Part shown: piece by piece, positions 1 to 10,600 of the stretch
Numbering within the stretch: the first letter of the stretch is position 1
Layout of the letters: every line of letters starts with the position of its first letter
Origin: Kangiellaceae bacterium
GTDB taxonomy: Bacteria; Pseudomonadota; Gammaproteobacteria; Enterobacterales; Kangiellaceae
Length of the DNA stretch: 64,000 nt
NCBI GenBank assembly: GCA_026196875.1
Contig: JAPHTP010000057.1
Coordinates: 1 to 64,000 of the forward strand
Reading direction: 5' to 3'
The notes under the pieces: generated by a model
Database searches by the model: none
What the model was told of the DNA's origin: nothing
Seen by the model: the letters and a program-made list of their open reading frames with translations, nothing else
Translations under genes and position numbers: made by a program

Positions 1-1033
1 ATGACTCATCACGAGTTGCACTAGAAATAGATACCCTTTTGTTTGGAAACGCCCCTTCGAGCATTTTCATCATCTTTTCTGTAGCTTTATCGAAATAAAC
101 TGACTCAGGATATTCGTATATATAGCTTACACCAAGAAGTTTTTGTTGGTGTCTGGACATCATAAGTCCGCCAACATCAACAGTATCATGTCCATATAGC
201 ATTTCACCTAATTTATCTGTCTTAGGGTCATACTTATATATAGCTGCTTTATCGCGACCGACGTTTGAGGAAACAAACATAGTTTTATTATCGAAATCAA
301 AAGCTAAAGGTTGCATTCCTTCATCAAGAATATTGAATTCTCTTAAAACTCGGAATTTTTCTTCGCCTTTATCCTTATAGTGGAATTTGCCTTTTAAGCC
401 ATTAACCGAATAAGCACCTCGGACGTCACCATCATGGTCAACAATCCAGCCCTGCACGTCTCCAGGGTTTTTAGCGATGATCTGCATTTTTGTGTTTTTC
501 TTTCTTCTATCACTCCAACGGCTGTCCAAAGGGAGCTTATATAAATCAGGGGCTTTTACTCTTCTTTGGTTGAATTGAACGATTATATGGTCAGGATCGT
601 CTGGTAATCCGTGGACTATGCTTGCTGAACGAATGCCCGAAGAACCGGCAGACGCGCCTACAAGTTGAACTATTTTAGGCTGCTTAACAGAGCTATCTAC
701 CGTGAAAATACTGAAAGCCTCGTTACCGTCACTATCCATAGTGAAAACGATATCTTTATCGTTAGCCCAGAAGAAGCCACCGACATCCTGGTTTTTCAAA
801 CCGGTAATGGCTCGAGCATTGGTCAGATTTTCAGTCTCCATTATTACGATATTACGTCTGTCGTTTACCGGCGAAAGTAATGCGAGATACTTGCCGTTAG
901 GAGAGAGTTGTAGTGCTGTGTAGTCTGGATTTTTGAAAAATTCTTTTACTGGAATATCACTTGCTTTGGCCCAAATCTGGTGTGAACACACCACTAGCAG
1001 CAAAGCAATACTCGATCTTATCAATTTGCGCAT
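1..1033 (-). CDS. S9-family (prolyl oligopeptidase-like) peptidase, N-terminal part, cut by window edge
   Basis: The reading frame is open from an ATG at 1033 to the left edge, giving about 344 residues with no stop. It begins with a signal peptide (basic MRKLIR, hydrophobic core, then a likely cleavage near IWAKA). The mature part starts with FFKNPDYTALQLSPNGKYLA, followed by repeated short strands such as GFFWANDKDIVF and VFVSSNVGRDK-type blades. This is typical of the beta-propeller that precedes the serine hydrolase domain in secreted S9 peptidases related to acylaminoacyl-peptidase and dipeptidyl peptidase IV. The catalytic Ser-Asp-His domain would lie outside the window, so activity cannot be checked. 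The likely role is periplasmic digestion of small peptides. The family call rests on the propeller pattern only. Confidence 0.75.
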   Translation of the reverse strand, partial: MRKLIRSSIALLLVVCSHQIWAKASDIPVKEFFKNPDYTALQLSPNGKYLALLSPVNDRRNIVIMETENLTNARAITGLKNQDVGGFFWANDKDIVFTMDSDGNEAFSIFTVDSSVKQPKIVQLVGASAGSSGIRSASIVHGLPDDPDHIIVQFNQRRVKAPDLYKLPLDSRWSDRRKKNTKMQIIAKNPGDVQGWIVDHDGDVRGAYSVNGLKGKFHYKDKGEEKFRVLREFNILDEGMQPLAFDFDNKTMFVSSNVGRDKAAIYKYDPKTDKLGEMLYGHDTVDVGGLMMSRHQQKLLGVSYIYEYPESVYFDKATEKMMKMLEGAFPNKRVSISSATRDES

Positions 1034-1384
1034 GGTTTTATCCCTTTGTAGTTTTAATTTGACACTAAACATTACTTATTAGCCCTGCCATTATGAACTT
1101 TCTCAGTTATTACATACAACAGAGTTTGTTAGTAAATATTAATACTGCCTTAATTTGGCAATATTTACCGCATTAGTCGCGTTGTTTCGGCACTTATTAC
1201 ATAAAAATTTAAGGGCTCGCCATATATATTTAATGAGAGCGCGTTAAAAAATGTAGCGTTATCTAACCTCTAGTCTGGCAAAAAAGCAAATATAAGCTAA
1301 CTTTTAACTGGTGGCCTGTTTAAAAAAACTAAGTCAATTCAGAGAGATGTGCCGTCAAATCAAATAATAAAATGAGAGTGGTCT
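1034..1384. other. Divergent intergenic region, no gene seen
   Basis: This 351-bp AT-rich stretch separates the leftward S9 peptidase from the rightward hybrid kinase, so it should hold both promoters. I see short AT-rich dyads (an AAATATT/AATATTT pair near 1134-1165) but no promoter pair that I would defend and no convincing open reading frame. Confidence 0.4.
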
Positions 1385-4300
1385 GTGCTTCATCGTTCAG
1401 CAAGTAATCAATTGATTTTCAAAGTATTTCGTTCCGGAATTACCCGAAACTTGCTAGCCTGGTTTTTAGTTATAGCGTTGGTTCCCCTGATAATTGTGAG
1501 TCTCCTTAATTATCAGCAGAATAAGCTTAATCTGGAATCTAGCGCTGTGTCTTCCCTTAGCCAGAGAATTAGCCTTCAACACCAATATATAAAGCAGTGG
1601 TTTAACAATCGTTTTCACGATTTGAAGCTGCAGGCTGAAGACCCGCTAAATTCTCAGTTGCTTGCTAGCTTAAAAATAAGCCTGAAGGAGACAAAAGGAA
1701 GCGCATTTCAATTTGTCAAAAGTGAATCTTGGAATTCTGCTATTACACCTCACAAATCTCGTTTAGCCAATATTTTAAGAAATTATCCTTTTTTTACCGA
1801 TATTTATTTAATCGATGATAAAGGCAATATTTTGTTTAGTACACTAAAGCGACAAGATCTCGGCAAACAATTATTTAGCGCAGAGTTTTCCAATTCAAAA
1901 TTTTCTAGAGTGGTGAAGCAAACTTTAAACAATGGAAAGATCTTATTTTCAGACCTGGAAAAATATCGTTTTGCAAATCATAACGTCTCAGGATTTATGA
2001 CTGCCAGGTTACTTGGGGATAGCGGTAAGGTTGAAGGTGTACTAGCCGTCGCGATCAGCGTGAAGCAAATAAATAATCTATTGAGAGATGGCTCGAGCAG
2101 CTTTAATTCAGAAGTAAGTTATTTGATAGGGACTGATCTACTACTTAGAAGCGATATTTACAAACAAACAGATTCCGATGTGTTACTCCAAAAAATACAA
2201 ACACCGCAAACTAAGCTTTGGCGGGAAGAACACGTCAAAGACGCGATTTATAGCGATGATCAGATAGAGCAAGCATTTGTTTATCCCGGTATTTCTGGAG
2301 AACAGGTCTTAGGCATTCACCAATCAATAACTATCGGTAATGTGCTATGGGGGCTAATAGTTGAGGTAAACGAGTCGGAGGCAATGTTACCAATTGCGAA
2401 ACTCGCGAAGTTAACAGGGTGGCTGGTTGTATTCTTAATTTTAGCTGTTTTTGCACTAGCTATTTTCACTGCAAGCAGGCTTACTAGACCTTTAAGGAAG
2501 ATTGTATCAATCACGGAGCAAGCCGCGGTAGGTGAGTTAGACTTTCAAATTGAGTTAAAGGCAAACAATGAACTCGATCAACTAATAGAATCCCTGAATT
2601 TACTGTTTGCCACTAGGCGAATACACGAATCTGCATTAGAAGAATCAAATATAAAAACAAAAAGGGCGCTCGAAAGATTAGAGGAACAAAAGTTCGCACT
2701 TGATCAGCACGCTGTCGTTGACGTATGTGATACTTCAGGAAAAATAACTTTTGTAAATGAAAAGTTCTGCTCCTTGTTCGGGTTTTCTGAAGAAGAAATG
2801 CTCGGCAAGACTCATGCGATTCTAAACTCTGGTTATCACGGTGATGAGTTTTTCGAAGAACTCTTCGACACGATACAAAAAGGCGAAGTTTGGCGCGGAG
2901 AAATTAAAAATCGTAACAAGGACGGTGCGCACTTCTGGGTTGATACAACAATTGTACCTTTCATGTCAGTTGATGGAACTCCGGAAAGCTATATATCGAT
3001 CCGAACCGATATCACGGATAGGAAAAAAGCAGAACTTGAGTCGGCTAAAACTCTCTCGCTCGTCGAAGCGACATTGGATTCGACTGACAACGGAATATTG
3101 GCGACAGACATGGAAGGAGGTTTAATTAATTTTAATCAACGGTTTTCTGAGTTGTGGTGCATGAATAACCGAAGTACTGATGCCATTAGCTTGAGATATA
3201 TCCTCAAAAAAATGTTATCCCAACTAGCCCAGCCGCAAGCTCTAATCTGTCGTATCAAAGAAACAAAGGGGAACCTATTTGTAAATTGTCATGATGTTCT
3301 TCGGTGTAAAGATGGCCGAGTATTTGAGATGGTGACTTCGCCAATGTTAATGCAAGGAATACCTCAAGGAAGAGTTTGGAGTTTTCACGATATTACCCAC
3401 CAGAAAAAAACCGAAGGATTGCTAATTAAGGCTAAGAATGAAGCCGATGAAGCCAATAAGGTGAAAAGTGAATTTCTTGCAACCATGAGCCATGAAATAC
3501 GAACCCCGATGAATGGCGTACTAGGAATGTTGCAGCTGCTCGATAAAAATGAATTATCGGCAAATCAAAAACACTATCTAAACTTAGCCACCTCAAGTGC
3601 CAAATCCTTGCTAGCAGTTATAAATGATATTCTCGACTTTTCGAAAATTGAAGCAGGAAAACTCTCGATAGAATCAATTGTGTTTAATCCTACGCGTTTG
3701 ATAAGCGAAGTGGTACAAAGTAATTCGTTGCTTGCTCAGAAAAAAAATATCGAACTCATTACCGACTTATCCGGTATTAAAGTTAAAGAAGTTTCCGGCG
3801 ACCCTAATCGGATCCGCCAGATATTTATTAATCTTTTGAGTAATGCTATTAAGTTCACCGCTAAAGGTTCGGTATACATCGAGGCCGCGATAAAATGTGA
3901 TGAAGTCAATGACCAGGCTATTTTTTCAGGGACCGTACGGGATAGTGGTATCGGAATTAGCAAGGATAAATTGCCAGTTCTATTCCAGGCTTTTTCGCAG
4001 GCTGATAGTTCTACCACTCGTAGATTCGGAGGTAGTGGACTAGGGCTAACAATCTGCAAACAACTCTGCCGCCTGATGGGGGGAGATATTCAGGCCGAAA
4101 GCAAAGAAGATGAAGGTAGTGAATTCACCTTTTCGATAAAAGTAGCAATAGATACAAAAATTCCGAATAGCCCTGATGTATCGGCGGTAACCTCATTAGA
4201 TTTGATTTCGCCAAATAAAGCGCTGACAGATAATTTGCTTAATCAATTTGAAGCATGGTCTATTCCAAAGATCAGAATTTTCGCGACACTCGATGAATGG

Positions 4301-5482
4301 TTATTAGCAAGTCAGTCTACTACGGAGACTATTTCTCACGTAATTTTTGACCCGGAATTCGAGTCAGTACTCGAGCCTGATTCTTCGCAAGCAAAAGAAG
4401 CGGTTGAAGTTTTTTATGACACTTTTTCTCGTCTGCCGAAGGCTATACTTGGAATGATCAGTAACCTTGGAAAGGAGGAGCATCTCAAAAATTTCGATAT
4501 TAACAATCGGGGCGTTCTGCTGCAAAGGCCGATTACTCCAATAATACTGTCAGATTTTGTCGAAGGAAAATTATCAGCTTCATCCAAATCTGAGAATATA
4601 AAAGCTGATTTTTTAAGGCAGAAACAAGCAATAGAAGGTAACAACACCGCTATCTTACTCGTTGAAGATAATCTGGTTAATCAAGAAGTCGCGCTTGGTA
4701 TATTAGAAGAATTTGGATACCAGGTTATTATCGCGAACAACGGACAAGAAGCTTTAGATATATTACATAAAAGAAAATCCGTTAAGGTTGATTTAGTTTT
4801 GATGGATTGCCAAATGCCGGTGTTAGATGGTTATTCGACCACACAAAAGATCAGAGAAGGTGAAATTGGAAATGAATACAAGAACATTCCAATTATAGCA
4901 ATGACTGCCAATGTAATGGCTGGCGATAAACAAAGGTGTATGGCAGTTGGAATGGATGACTACATTGCTAAGCCAATAGATGGAGAGCTGCTTAAGTCTG
5001 TTGTGCGTCGTTGGGAAGGGAAAAAGGCAATCAATGAAGAGTTAGTACATCAAAAAAAACAAGAGTCTCCGCTCAATGAATTGCTCAATAAGTTAGATGA
5101 ATGTGTCGACTCGGACCAATATATAAACTCAATTGACCCAAGTGTTTGGGACTATCAGAGCCTTTTAAAAAGAGTCTTAGGCAAACAGAAATTAGTTGGT
5201 TCCTTAATAAAGTCATTCAAAGCAACCATGCCAGAGCAACTCGATCAGTTAAAGTGTGACGTTACAACCGGCGAAGCCCAAAATATTCAAGCAACAGCCC
5301 ATGCTATAAAAGGAGTAACCGGAAACCTAAGTGCGATCCAACTACAGAATATAGCTTCTCATATCGAGAACCTTGCTAAACAAAATGAGCTGGAAGCAGT
5401 CGATTCTTTTCTCGACAAATTTATTGAGGAATTCAACAAATTTTTGAATGTGATTAAAAAATTCGAAAAATTACATGGATAA
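1385..5482 (+). CDS. Hybrid sensor histidine kinase: periplasmic sensor-HAMP-PAS-PAS-HisKA-HATPase-pseudoREC-REC-Hpt
   Basis: A 1365-residue membrane kinase. TM segments lie at about 24-44 and 343-366 and flank a large periplasmic region that looks like a double-Cache sensor. A HAMP linker, two PAS domains (about 437-549 and 559-675), HisKA with [10 protein letters not shown] (His703) and an HATPase domain (about 805-925) follow. A degenerate receiver (about 935-1060) lacks the acidic pocket. A full receiver has VEDN and phospho-acceptor Asp1141 in LMDCQMP, and a C-terminal Hpt has AHAIKG (His1306). The domains allow a complete His-Asp-His relay out to a separate regulator, most simply the response regulator 88 bp downstream. 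The start is GTG with GAGAG just upstream; nearby ATGs are out of frame. The signal sensed is unknown. Confidence 0.9.
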   Translation: MLHRSASNQLIFKVFRSGITRNLLAWFLVIALVPLIIVSLLNYQQNKLNLESSAVSSLSQRISLQHQYIKQWFNNRFHDLKLQAEDPLNSQLLASLKISLKETKGSAFQFVKSESWNSAITPHKSRLANILRNYPFFTDIYLIDDKGNILFSTLKRQDLGKQLFSAEFSNSKFSRVVKQTLNNGKILFSDLEKYRFANHNVSGFMTARLLGDSGKVEGVLAVAISVKQINNLLRDGSSSFNSEVSYLIGTDLLLRSDIYKQTDSDVLLQKIQTPQTKLWREEHVKDAIYSDDQIEQAFVYPGISGEQVLGIHQSITIGNVLWGLIVEVNESEAMLPIAKLAKLTGWLVVFLILAVFALAIFTASRLTRPLRKIVSITEQAAVGELDFQIELKANNELDQLIESLNLLFATRRIHESALEESNIKTKRALERLEEQKFALDQHAVVDVCDTSGKITFVNEKFCSLFGFSEEEMLGKTHAILNSGYHGDEFFEELFDTIQKGEVWRGEIKNRNKDGAHFWVDTTIVPFMSVDGTPESYISIRTDITDRKKAELESAKTLSLVEATLDSTDNGILATDMEGGLINFNQRFSELWCMNNRSTDAISLRYILKKMLSQLAQPQALICRIKETKGNLFVNCHDVLRCKDGRVFEMVTSPMLMQGIPQGRVWSFHDITHQKKTEGLLIKAKNEADEANKVKSEFLATMSHEIRTPMNGVLGMLQLLDKNELSANQKHYLNLATSSAKSLLAVINDILDFSKIEAGKLSIESIVFNPTRLISEVVQSNSLLAQKKNIELITDLSGIKVKEVSGDPNRIRQIFINLLSNAIKFTAKGSVYIEAAIKCDEVNDQAIFSGTVRDSGIGISKDKLPVLFQAFSQADSSTTRRFGGSGLGLTICKQLCRLMGGDIQAESKEDEGSEFTFSIKVAIDTKIPNSPDVSAVTSLDLISPNKALTDNLLNQFEAWSIPKIRIFATLDEWLLASQSTTETISHVIFDPEFESVLEPDSSQAKEAVEVFYDTFSRLPKAILGMISNLGKEEHLKNFDINNRGVLLQRPITPIILSDFVEGKLSASSKSENIKADFLRQKQAIEGNNTAILLVEDNLVNQEVALGILEEFGYQVIIANNGQEALDILHKRKSVKVDLVLMDCQMPVLDGYSTTQKIREGEIGNEYKNIPIIAMTANVMAGDKQRCMAVGMDDYIAKPIDGELLKSVVRRWEGKKAINEELVHQKKQESPLNELLNKLDECVDSDQYINSIDPSVWDYQSLLKRVLGKQKLVGSLIKSFKATMPEQLDQLKCDVTTGEAQNIQATAHAIKGVTGNLSAIQLQNIASHIENLAKQNELEAVDSFLDKFIEEFNKFLNVIKKFEKLHG

Positions 5483-5570
5483 GGTCTTATCGGTCTATAT
5501 TTTATCTAGGGTAATAACAACGTCTTAACGAATGATAACTAATTAAAACCAAAATCAGGTAGGAATTAAT

Positions 5571-6701
5571 ATGTCCAATGAGCAATGCGTATTAGTCGTA
5601 GATGACACTGCTGATAATAGAACCTTACTGAAAATGCTGTTGGAGGACAAATATCAGGTTGTTGAGGCCAGTTCAGGCGCGGAGTGTCTGGAGAAAATAG
5701 AAACTAACACGCCCGATCTAGTTCTACTTGACGTAAACATGCCTGGAATGACAGGTTACGAGGTGTGCATTGAGATCCGTAAAAATAACCAAACCGAGGC
5801 GCTACCGGTAATCTTTGTGTCAGCTCTTGATAGTACCGAAGAGCGCCTGGCCGGTTTTGAGGCGGGGGCTGACGATTACATTACTAAACCCGTTGATGGC
5901 CAAGAGTTATTGCAAAAAGTTGAGTTTAGGCTTGCCCGAAGCCTCGAAATTGAAGAGGCTAAACAAGAAGCAAGTTCGGCAATGAATGTTGCAATGGAAG
6001 CGATGACTTCAAGCAGTGAGTTAGGAGAAATAATTCAGTTTGTCAAAAACGTTCAATCGATTGATTCTTTGGAAGGGGTGGGGCAGTCAATTATAGATAT
6101 AGCAAAGAACTTTGGCTTGAACTCTTGTGCGCTAATAACAGGGAGTTCGCCAATTTTTGTTGGCTGTACCGAGGAAAGCATCGAAGCTAAAGTTCTTGAT
6201 AAGTTCCAGCAGAGTCCTGAGCGGGTAACTAACTTGGGAATTCGAACAATCATACGCAGTGATAACCTTGTGCTATTGGTCAAGAATATGCCGCTCGATG
6301 AGGAAAGCCGTTATGGAAGACTTAAGGATCACTTAGTCGTTCTGGAAGATATTGCCTATGGTCGTCTTACTACTTTGCATGCACAGAATGCAATTGGTGA
6401 ACAGCGAAAAGACATTATCAATAAGCTAATCGAGCTTGCTGAAAATCAAATAAAATTGACCAGTGAGAAAATCCATGGACATAGCAAAACGATTACTAAT
6501 ACCATGAGCGATATGCTAAATGAACTGGAAAATATGTTATTTGGACTGGGGCTGGACGATGATCAAGAAAAGAAATTGATGCAATTAGCTGATCGGACAT
6601 CAATTAAACTGAATGAAAGTAGCGAAAGCACTAGTCAACTGGATAATGATTTGGGGGTTATTTTGGAAGCCCTCTATACATTGCTAGAAAAGGAAAATTA
6701 G
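5571..6701 (+). CDS. Response regulator with receiver domain and uncharacterised GAF-like/coiled-coil C-terminus
   Basis: 376 residues with a good Shine-Dalgarno (AGGTAGGA) before the ATG. Residues 5-122 are a canonical receiver: DD at 11-12, Asp54 in LLDVNMPG, and Lys106 in YITKP. No DNA-binding, GGDEF, EAL or HD-GYP output is visible. Residues about 125-165 are Ala/Glu/Met-rich helix (EEAKQEASSAMNVAMEAMT). About 170-270 has mixed alpha/beta character that could be a diverged GAF fold. About 275-376 is highly helical, probably coiled coil, with GLGLDDDQEKKL. It follows the hybrid kinase at 1385-5482 in the same direction and ends 27 bp from the convergent diguanylate cyclase gene. I infer that it receives phosphate from that kinase's Hpt. 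The output is unknown; a protein-interaction role is plausible. Confidence 0.85.
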   Translation: MSNEQCVLVVDDTADNRTLLKMLLEDKYQVVEASSGAECLEKIETNTPDLVLLDVNMPGMTGYEVCIEIRKNNQTEALPVIFVSALDSTEERLAGFEAGADDYITKPVDGQELLQKVEFRLARSLEIEEAKQEASSAMNVAMEAMTSSSELGEIIQFVKNVQSIDSLEGVGQSIIDIAKNFGLNSCALITGSSPIFVGCTEESIEAKVLDKFQQSPERVTNLGIRTIIRSDNLVLLVKNMPLDEESRYGRLKDHLVVLEDIAYGRLTTLHAQNAIGEQRKDIINKLIELAENQIKLTSEKIHGHSKTITNTMSDMLNELENMLFGLGLDDDQEKKLMQLADRTSIKLNESSESTSQLDNDLGVILEALYTLLEKEN

Positions 6702-6728
6702 TCCTGGTAACAAAAGAAGAAAATGAGT

Positions 6729-7610
6729 CTAACCCAAAACGACCTTATTTCTGCCGGTTTGTTTAGCTTCATATAAGGCGTCATCGGCGCGCTTGATTAA
6801 ATTGTCCAGTTCTTCTCCTGGTTTAAGTTGGGCAACGCCAAAGCTTGCAGTGACTTTTAGCGACTCGGGTTTTAGCTCCTCAACTTTTTTTCGGATGCTC
6901 TCTACTTTAGATTTAGCTGATTTTAGATCGCAATGATCTAACATCAGTACAAATTCTTCTCCACCAAAACGTGCAGCAATATCTTCCTTCCTGGTTGTAT
7001 GATTAAATAATTTGGCAACTTCTATTAGCACTTTATCTCCAATATCGTGGCCATTATTGTCGTTAATCGATTTAAAGTGATCGATGTCGACAACGACCAA
7101 AGAAATAGGATAATCATGCCTAAATGACTTAGCAATCTTTAAGTCTGCGGTTTCCATCAAATAGTGGCGGTTATAGATTCCTGTCAATTGATCATAAAGA
7201 GCCATTCGTTTTAATTGATCTTGCTGTTTCTTTATCGTTATTTGAGTTTTTACGCGCGCTATTACTATGGCAGGGCGGACAGGCTTCGTTATGTAATCAA
7301 CAGCTCCTAACTCCAGTCCAAACTCTTCATCATCGTCGTCATCTTTTGCGGTAATAAATATTATTGGAATTGATGCTGTTGATGTTTGGCTTTTTAATTT
7401 TTGACAGACTTCATAGCCATTCATTTCGGGCATTTCAATGTCTAATAAGATCAAATCTGGTTGAGGTATCGAGCCTGCAAGTTCAATACACCGCTTGCCG
7501 CTAGTTGCAACTTTTATTTCGTACATATCGCTGAGAAAACCTGCTAACAACTGGATGTTGGCTGGAACATCGTCAACTAAGAGTATCGCTGGTTTTTCAG
7601 ATGAGCTCAT
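6729..7610 (-). CDS. Response regulator diguanylate cyclase (REC-GGDEF)
   Basis: 293 residues. The receiver has DD at 13-14, Asp57 in LLDIEMP and Lys109 in YITKP. The GGDEF domain carries the active-site signature GGEEF (216-220), preceded exactly five residues upstream by RKED (207-210), so the RxxD inhibitory site for cyclic-di-GMP is intact. It should make cyclic-di-GMP from two GTP when the receiver is phosphorylated and be feedback inhibited. It lies 20 bp downstream of the very large hybrid kinase (7631-14167) on the same strand, so the two are almost certainly one operon. I infer that this protein is the terminal output of that kinase's phosphorelay. Confidence 0.93.
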   Translation of the reverse strand: MSSSEKPAILLVDDVPANIQLLAGFLSDMYEIKVATSGKRCIELAGSIPQPDLILLDIEMPEMNGYEVCQKLKSQTSTASIPIIFITAKDDDDDEEFGLELGAVDYITKPVRPAIVIARVKTQITIKKQQDQLKRMALYDQLTGIYNRHYLMETADLKIAKSFRHDYPISLVVVDIDHFKSINDNNGHDIGDKVLIEVAKLFNHTTRKEDIAARFGGEEFVLMLDHCDLKSAKSKVESIRKKVEELKPESLKVTASFGVAQLKPGEELDNLIKRADDALYEAKQTGRNKVVLG

Positions 7611-7630
7611 TTATAATAATATCCATTCTA

Positions 7631-10600
7631 CTAGCTATAGGCTTTTATAGATTTTTTAAGTTTATCTATTACTACAACTGCATTTTCAGAGTCGAATTGT
7701 AGTATCAACTCCTTTAGTCGCCGCGTGTCATCGCAATAAATTTCAGAATCCATTAAAGGAGATAAAACCTTCAGTTGCTGATCTGAGATGAAGTTGCCGG
7801 AGACAAGCTGTTTTCTTAATAGGTCTAACTCCGAGAGCAGCTCACTGCTTTTAAAGTCGCTACCTTTATCATTGGTATCTTGCTGCTTTTGTCTTTCATT
7901 TTTATATTTTTTTAACACTGTTTGTAACTTCTCAAACTCAATTCTTAACAATTTTCCTAAATAAGTTAAGTTTATAGTTTGCTGCTTTTTAGCATCCTTT
8001 TCAATTTGACCGGCCAGTTCATGTAGTTTGCTACCACCAATATTCCCAGCAACGCCTTTTATAGTATGGGATTTCAGGCGAACCGAATCAATGTCTTCCT
8101 GTTGGATCGCTTGCTCAAGCTGCTCAATATTCTGCGGTGTATCAGATAAGAAAAGGTTAATCAAATTGTCTAAAATAGCTTCTTTTCCTAAAACGCGGCT
8201 TAAGGCCGACTGGTGGTCCCAAACACTTGAATCAATAATATTGTCATCCATATTTTTTTCTTGAATACCTGGAATTCCTAACTTATCGACGGAGGGCAAA
8301 TTGGTAGGGGAAAACCAAGTCGAAATTTTCTCGATAATTTCCTGCGGGTTTACCGGCTTACTGATATATTCATTCATTCCTGCTTGCAAACACTTCTCTC
8401 GATCGCCTTTCATTGCGTTAGCCGTCATCGCAACAATTATAACGTCTTTATTCTGAGTGCCAGCTGCCCCTTTTCTTATTTGCTTACTTGCCTCATAACC
8501 ATCCATCTCAGGCATCTGACAATCCATTAAAACTAAGCTATAGGGAGACTCATCGGCATGGCTGATAAGTTGCTCAATCGCTTCAATTCCATTTCCCGCA
8601 ACATCGGCATTCAAGCCAAATTCTTCCAAGATCCCTTTGGCAACCTCTTGATTAACCTGGTTGTCTTCGACCAGTAATATTCTAAGTGATTTTGGCCATT
8701 CTATTTTCTGAGGCGCGTCTGATGCAGCTTTGAGTGTTTGCAAATAGTGATGGGTAACTAATGGCTGGGCATTTGCCAGCGCCTCTCCATCATCGACTAC
8801 TACTGATAGTGCATTAAATAAGTCTGAGGTGGTCGCAGGTTTTGGAAAATAGGCGCTAAACCCGAGATCTGCAAAAAACTTAGCGTCTCCCCTGTGGCTC
8901 ATTGAAGTCATCATTACAAGTTTGATATCAGAGGTCCTTTTATCTTGCTTCATTTTTGCGCCTAGCTGAGCGCCATCCATTTTCGGCATCTGCATATCTA
9001 AAAGCGCTACATCAAACTGTTTTTCTTGTTGATTGGCACGTTTTCTACATATTTTAAGCGCTTCAGACGCACTTTCAGCTTCTGTAACTTTTGCTCCCCA
9101 ATGCGTGAGTTGTCCGGTTAAGACTTCTCTGTTGGTAGCATTGTCGTCCACCACTAGTACGTCTAGTTTTTCTATATCGATTGACGGTAGAACTTTTTCT
9201 GATTGTTTGCTTGGTTCTAGAAATACGACGAATTGAAAACTACTGCCCTTACCGGGTGTGCTAACAACACTGACGTCTCCGCCCATAATTTCGCACAGTC
9301 GTTTTACGATGGTCAAGCCTAAGCCTGTACCTCCATATTTCCTGGTGGTTGATTTATCTGCTTGGCTAAACGCGTCGAATAAAGTTGTTTGTTTCTCCTT
9401 TTCTATACCTATTCCAGTATCACTTATTGAACACTCGAATTGTAATTTTCTATCCGCACCTTTGGTAACACTGGTACGGATAACGATTTCACCAAGCTCG
9501 GTAAATTTTATTGAGTTGCCTACAAGATTAGTAAGTATTTGGCGGATTCTACCTGGGTCGCCTTTGACCATAGAGTGTTCGACTTCGGTCATATCAACAA
9601 CAAATTCCAAGCCTTTTTCCTGGGCTTTAATTGCCATTGTCTCAGAGAACTCTCCTATCATTTGACGCAAGTCGAAATCAAGAATTTCCAGCTCTAATTT
9701 GCCTGCATCAACCTTCGAGAAATCAAGAATGTCATTGATTAGGACCAATAAAGACTCTGCGCTTGACTGCGCTAGCCGAGTTTTTCTTTCTTGGTCTTGG
9801 GTTAACTCTGAATTCAGTAACAGACTTAACATTCCAAGAACACCATTCATCGGCGTTCGTATTTCGTGGCTCATGCTGGCCAAAAACTCACTCTTTAACT
9901 GATTTGACTCTTCTGCTTGTCTGCGGGCTATTTCAAGTTGGTCGCTAACTTTCTGATTAAGGATAGATAATGCGAATATGTCAGCTATTTCTTGTAGTAA
10001 CAAAAGGCGACTCGCAGATTGATTCGGAGCTTTATCTGTCACTAAAAATAACACTCCCAAGGTTATATTTTCCGCTTCACTTCGGCTGACTAGAGGAACC
10101 ACATATAGTCCTGAGTTGCTTAACTCATTCCAGTCGACAGTTACTCTAGGATCATTGTCTACATCGTCAGAGATCAAAATCTCGCCGAGTTTAACCGATA
10201 GGCCACATATTCCCTGGTCTACCTCAAATGTTGATTCTTGTTGAATAAAATCGTTGCTTAAGCTTCCGGTAAACGTAAAAAGCTTAAAATTGTTTTCATC
10301 GCGGTCAAATAAATAAATACCACCCGTCTTAGCGATATCAGAAAGATCGAGCAAAGCATTAAGCGCCTTGTCTAATCGTTCTCCATAAAAACTACTGGAA
10401 TTTAAATACTCTGAGACTTTCAGTTTAATTTGGGCTGATTCAAGTAAGCTCTTTTGCTGACGGGAAGCTTGAACGCGTTGAGTTATATCTCTGAAACTCC
10501 AGACTCGGCAGTCTCCCTCTCCTTCAATAAACATTGGACTTGAGAGCCTTTCAAATATTCTCCCGTCACTAAACTCGACCGTATCAAAAGAATTTCCATC

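Noticed and set aside
9258-9665. A 135-codon open frame opposite the giant kinase HATPase region
   Set aside because: It is antisense to a conserved catalytic domain; composition and codon pattern follow from the sense strand.
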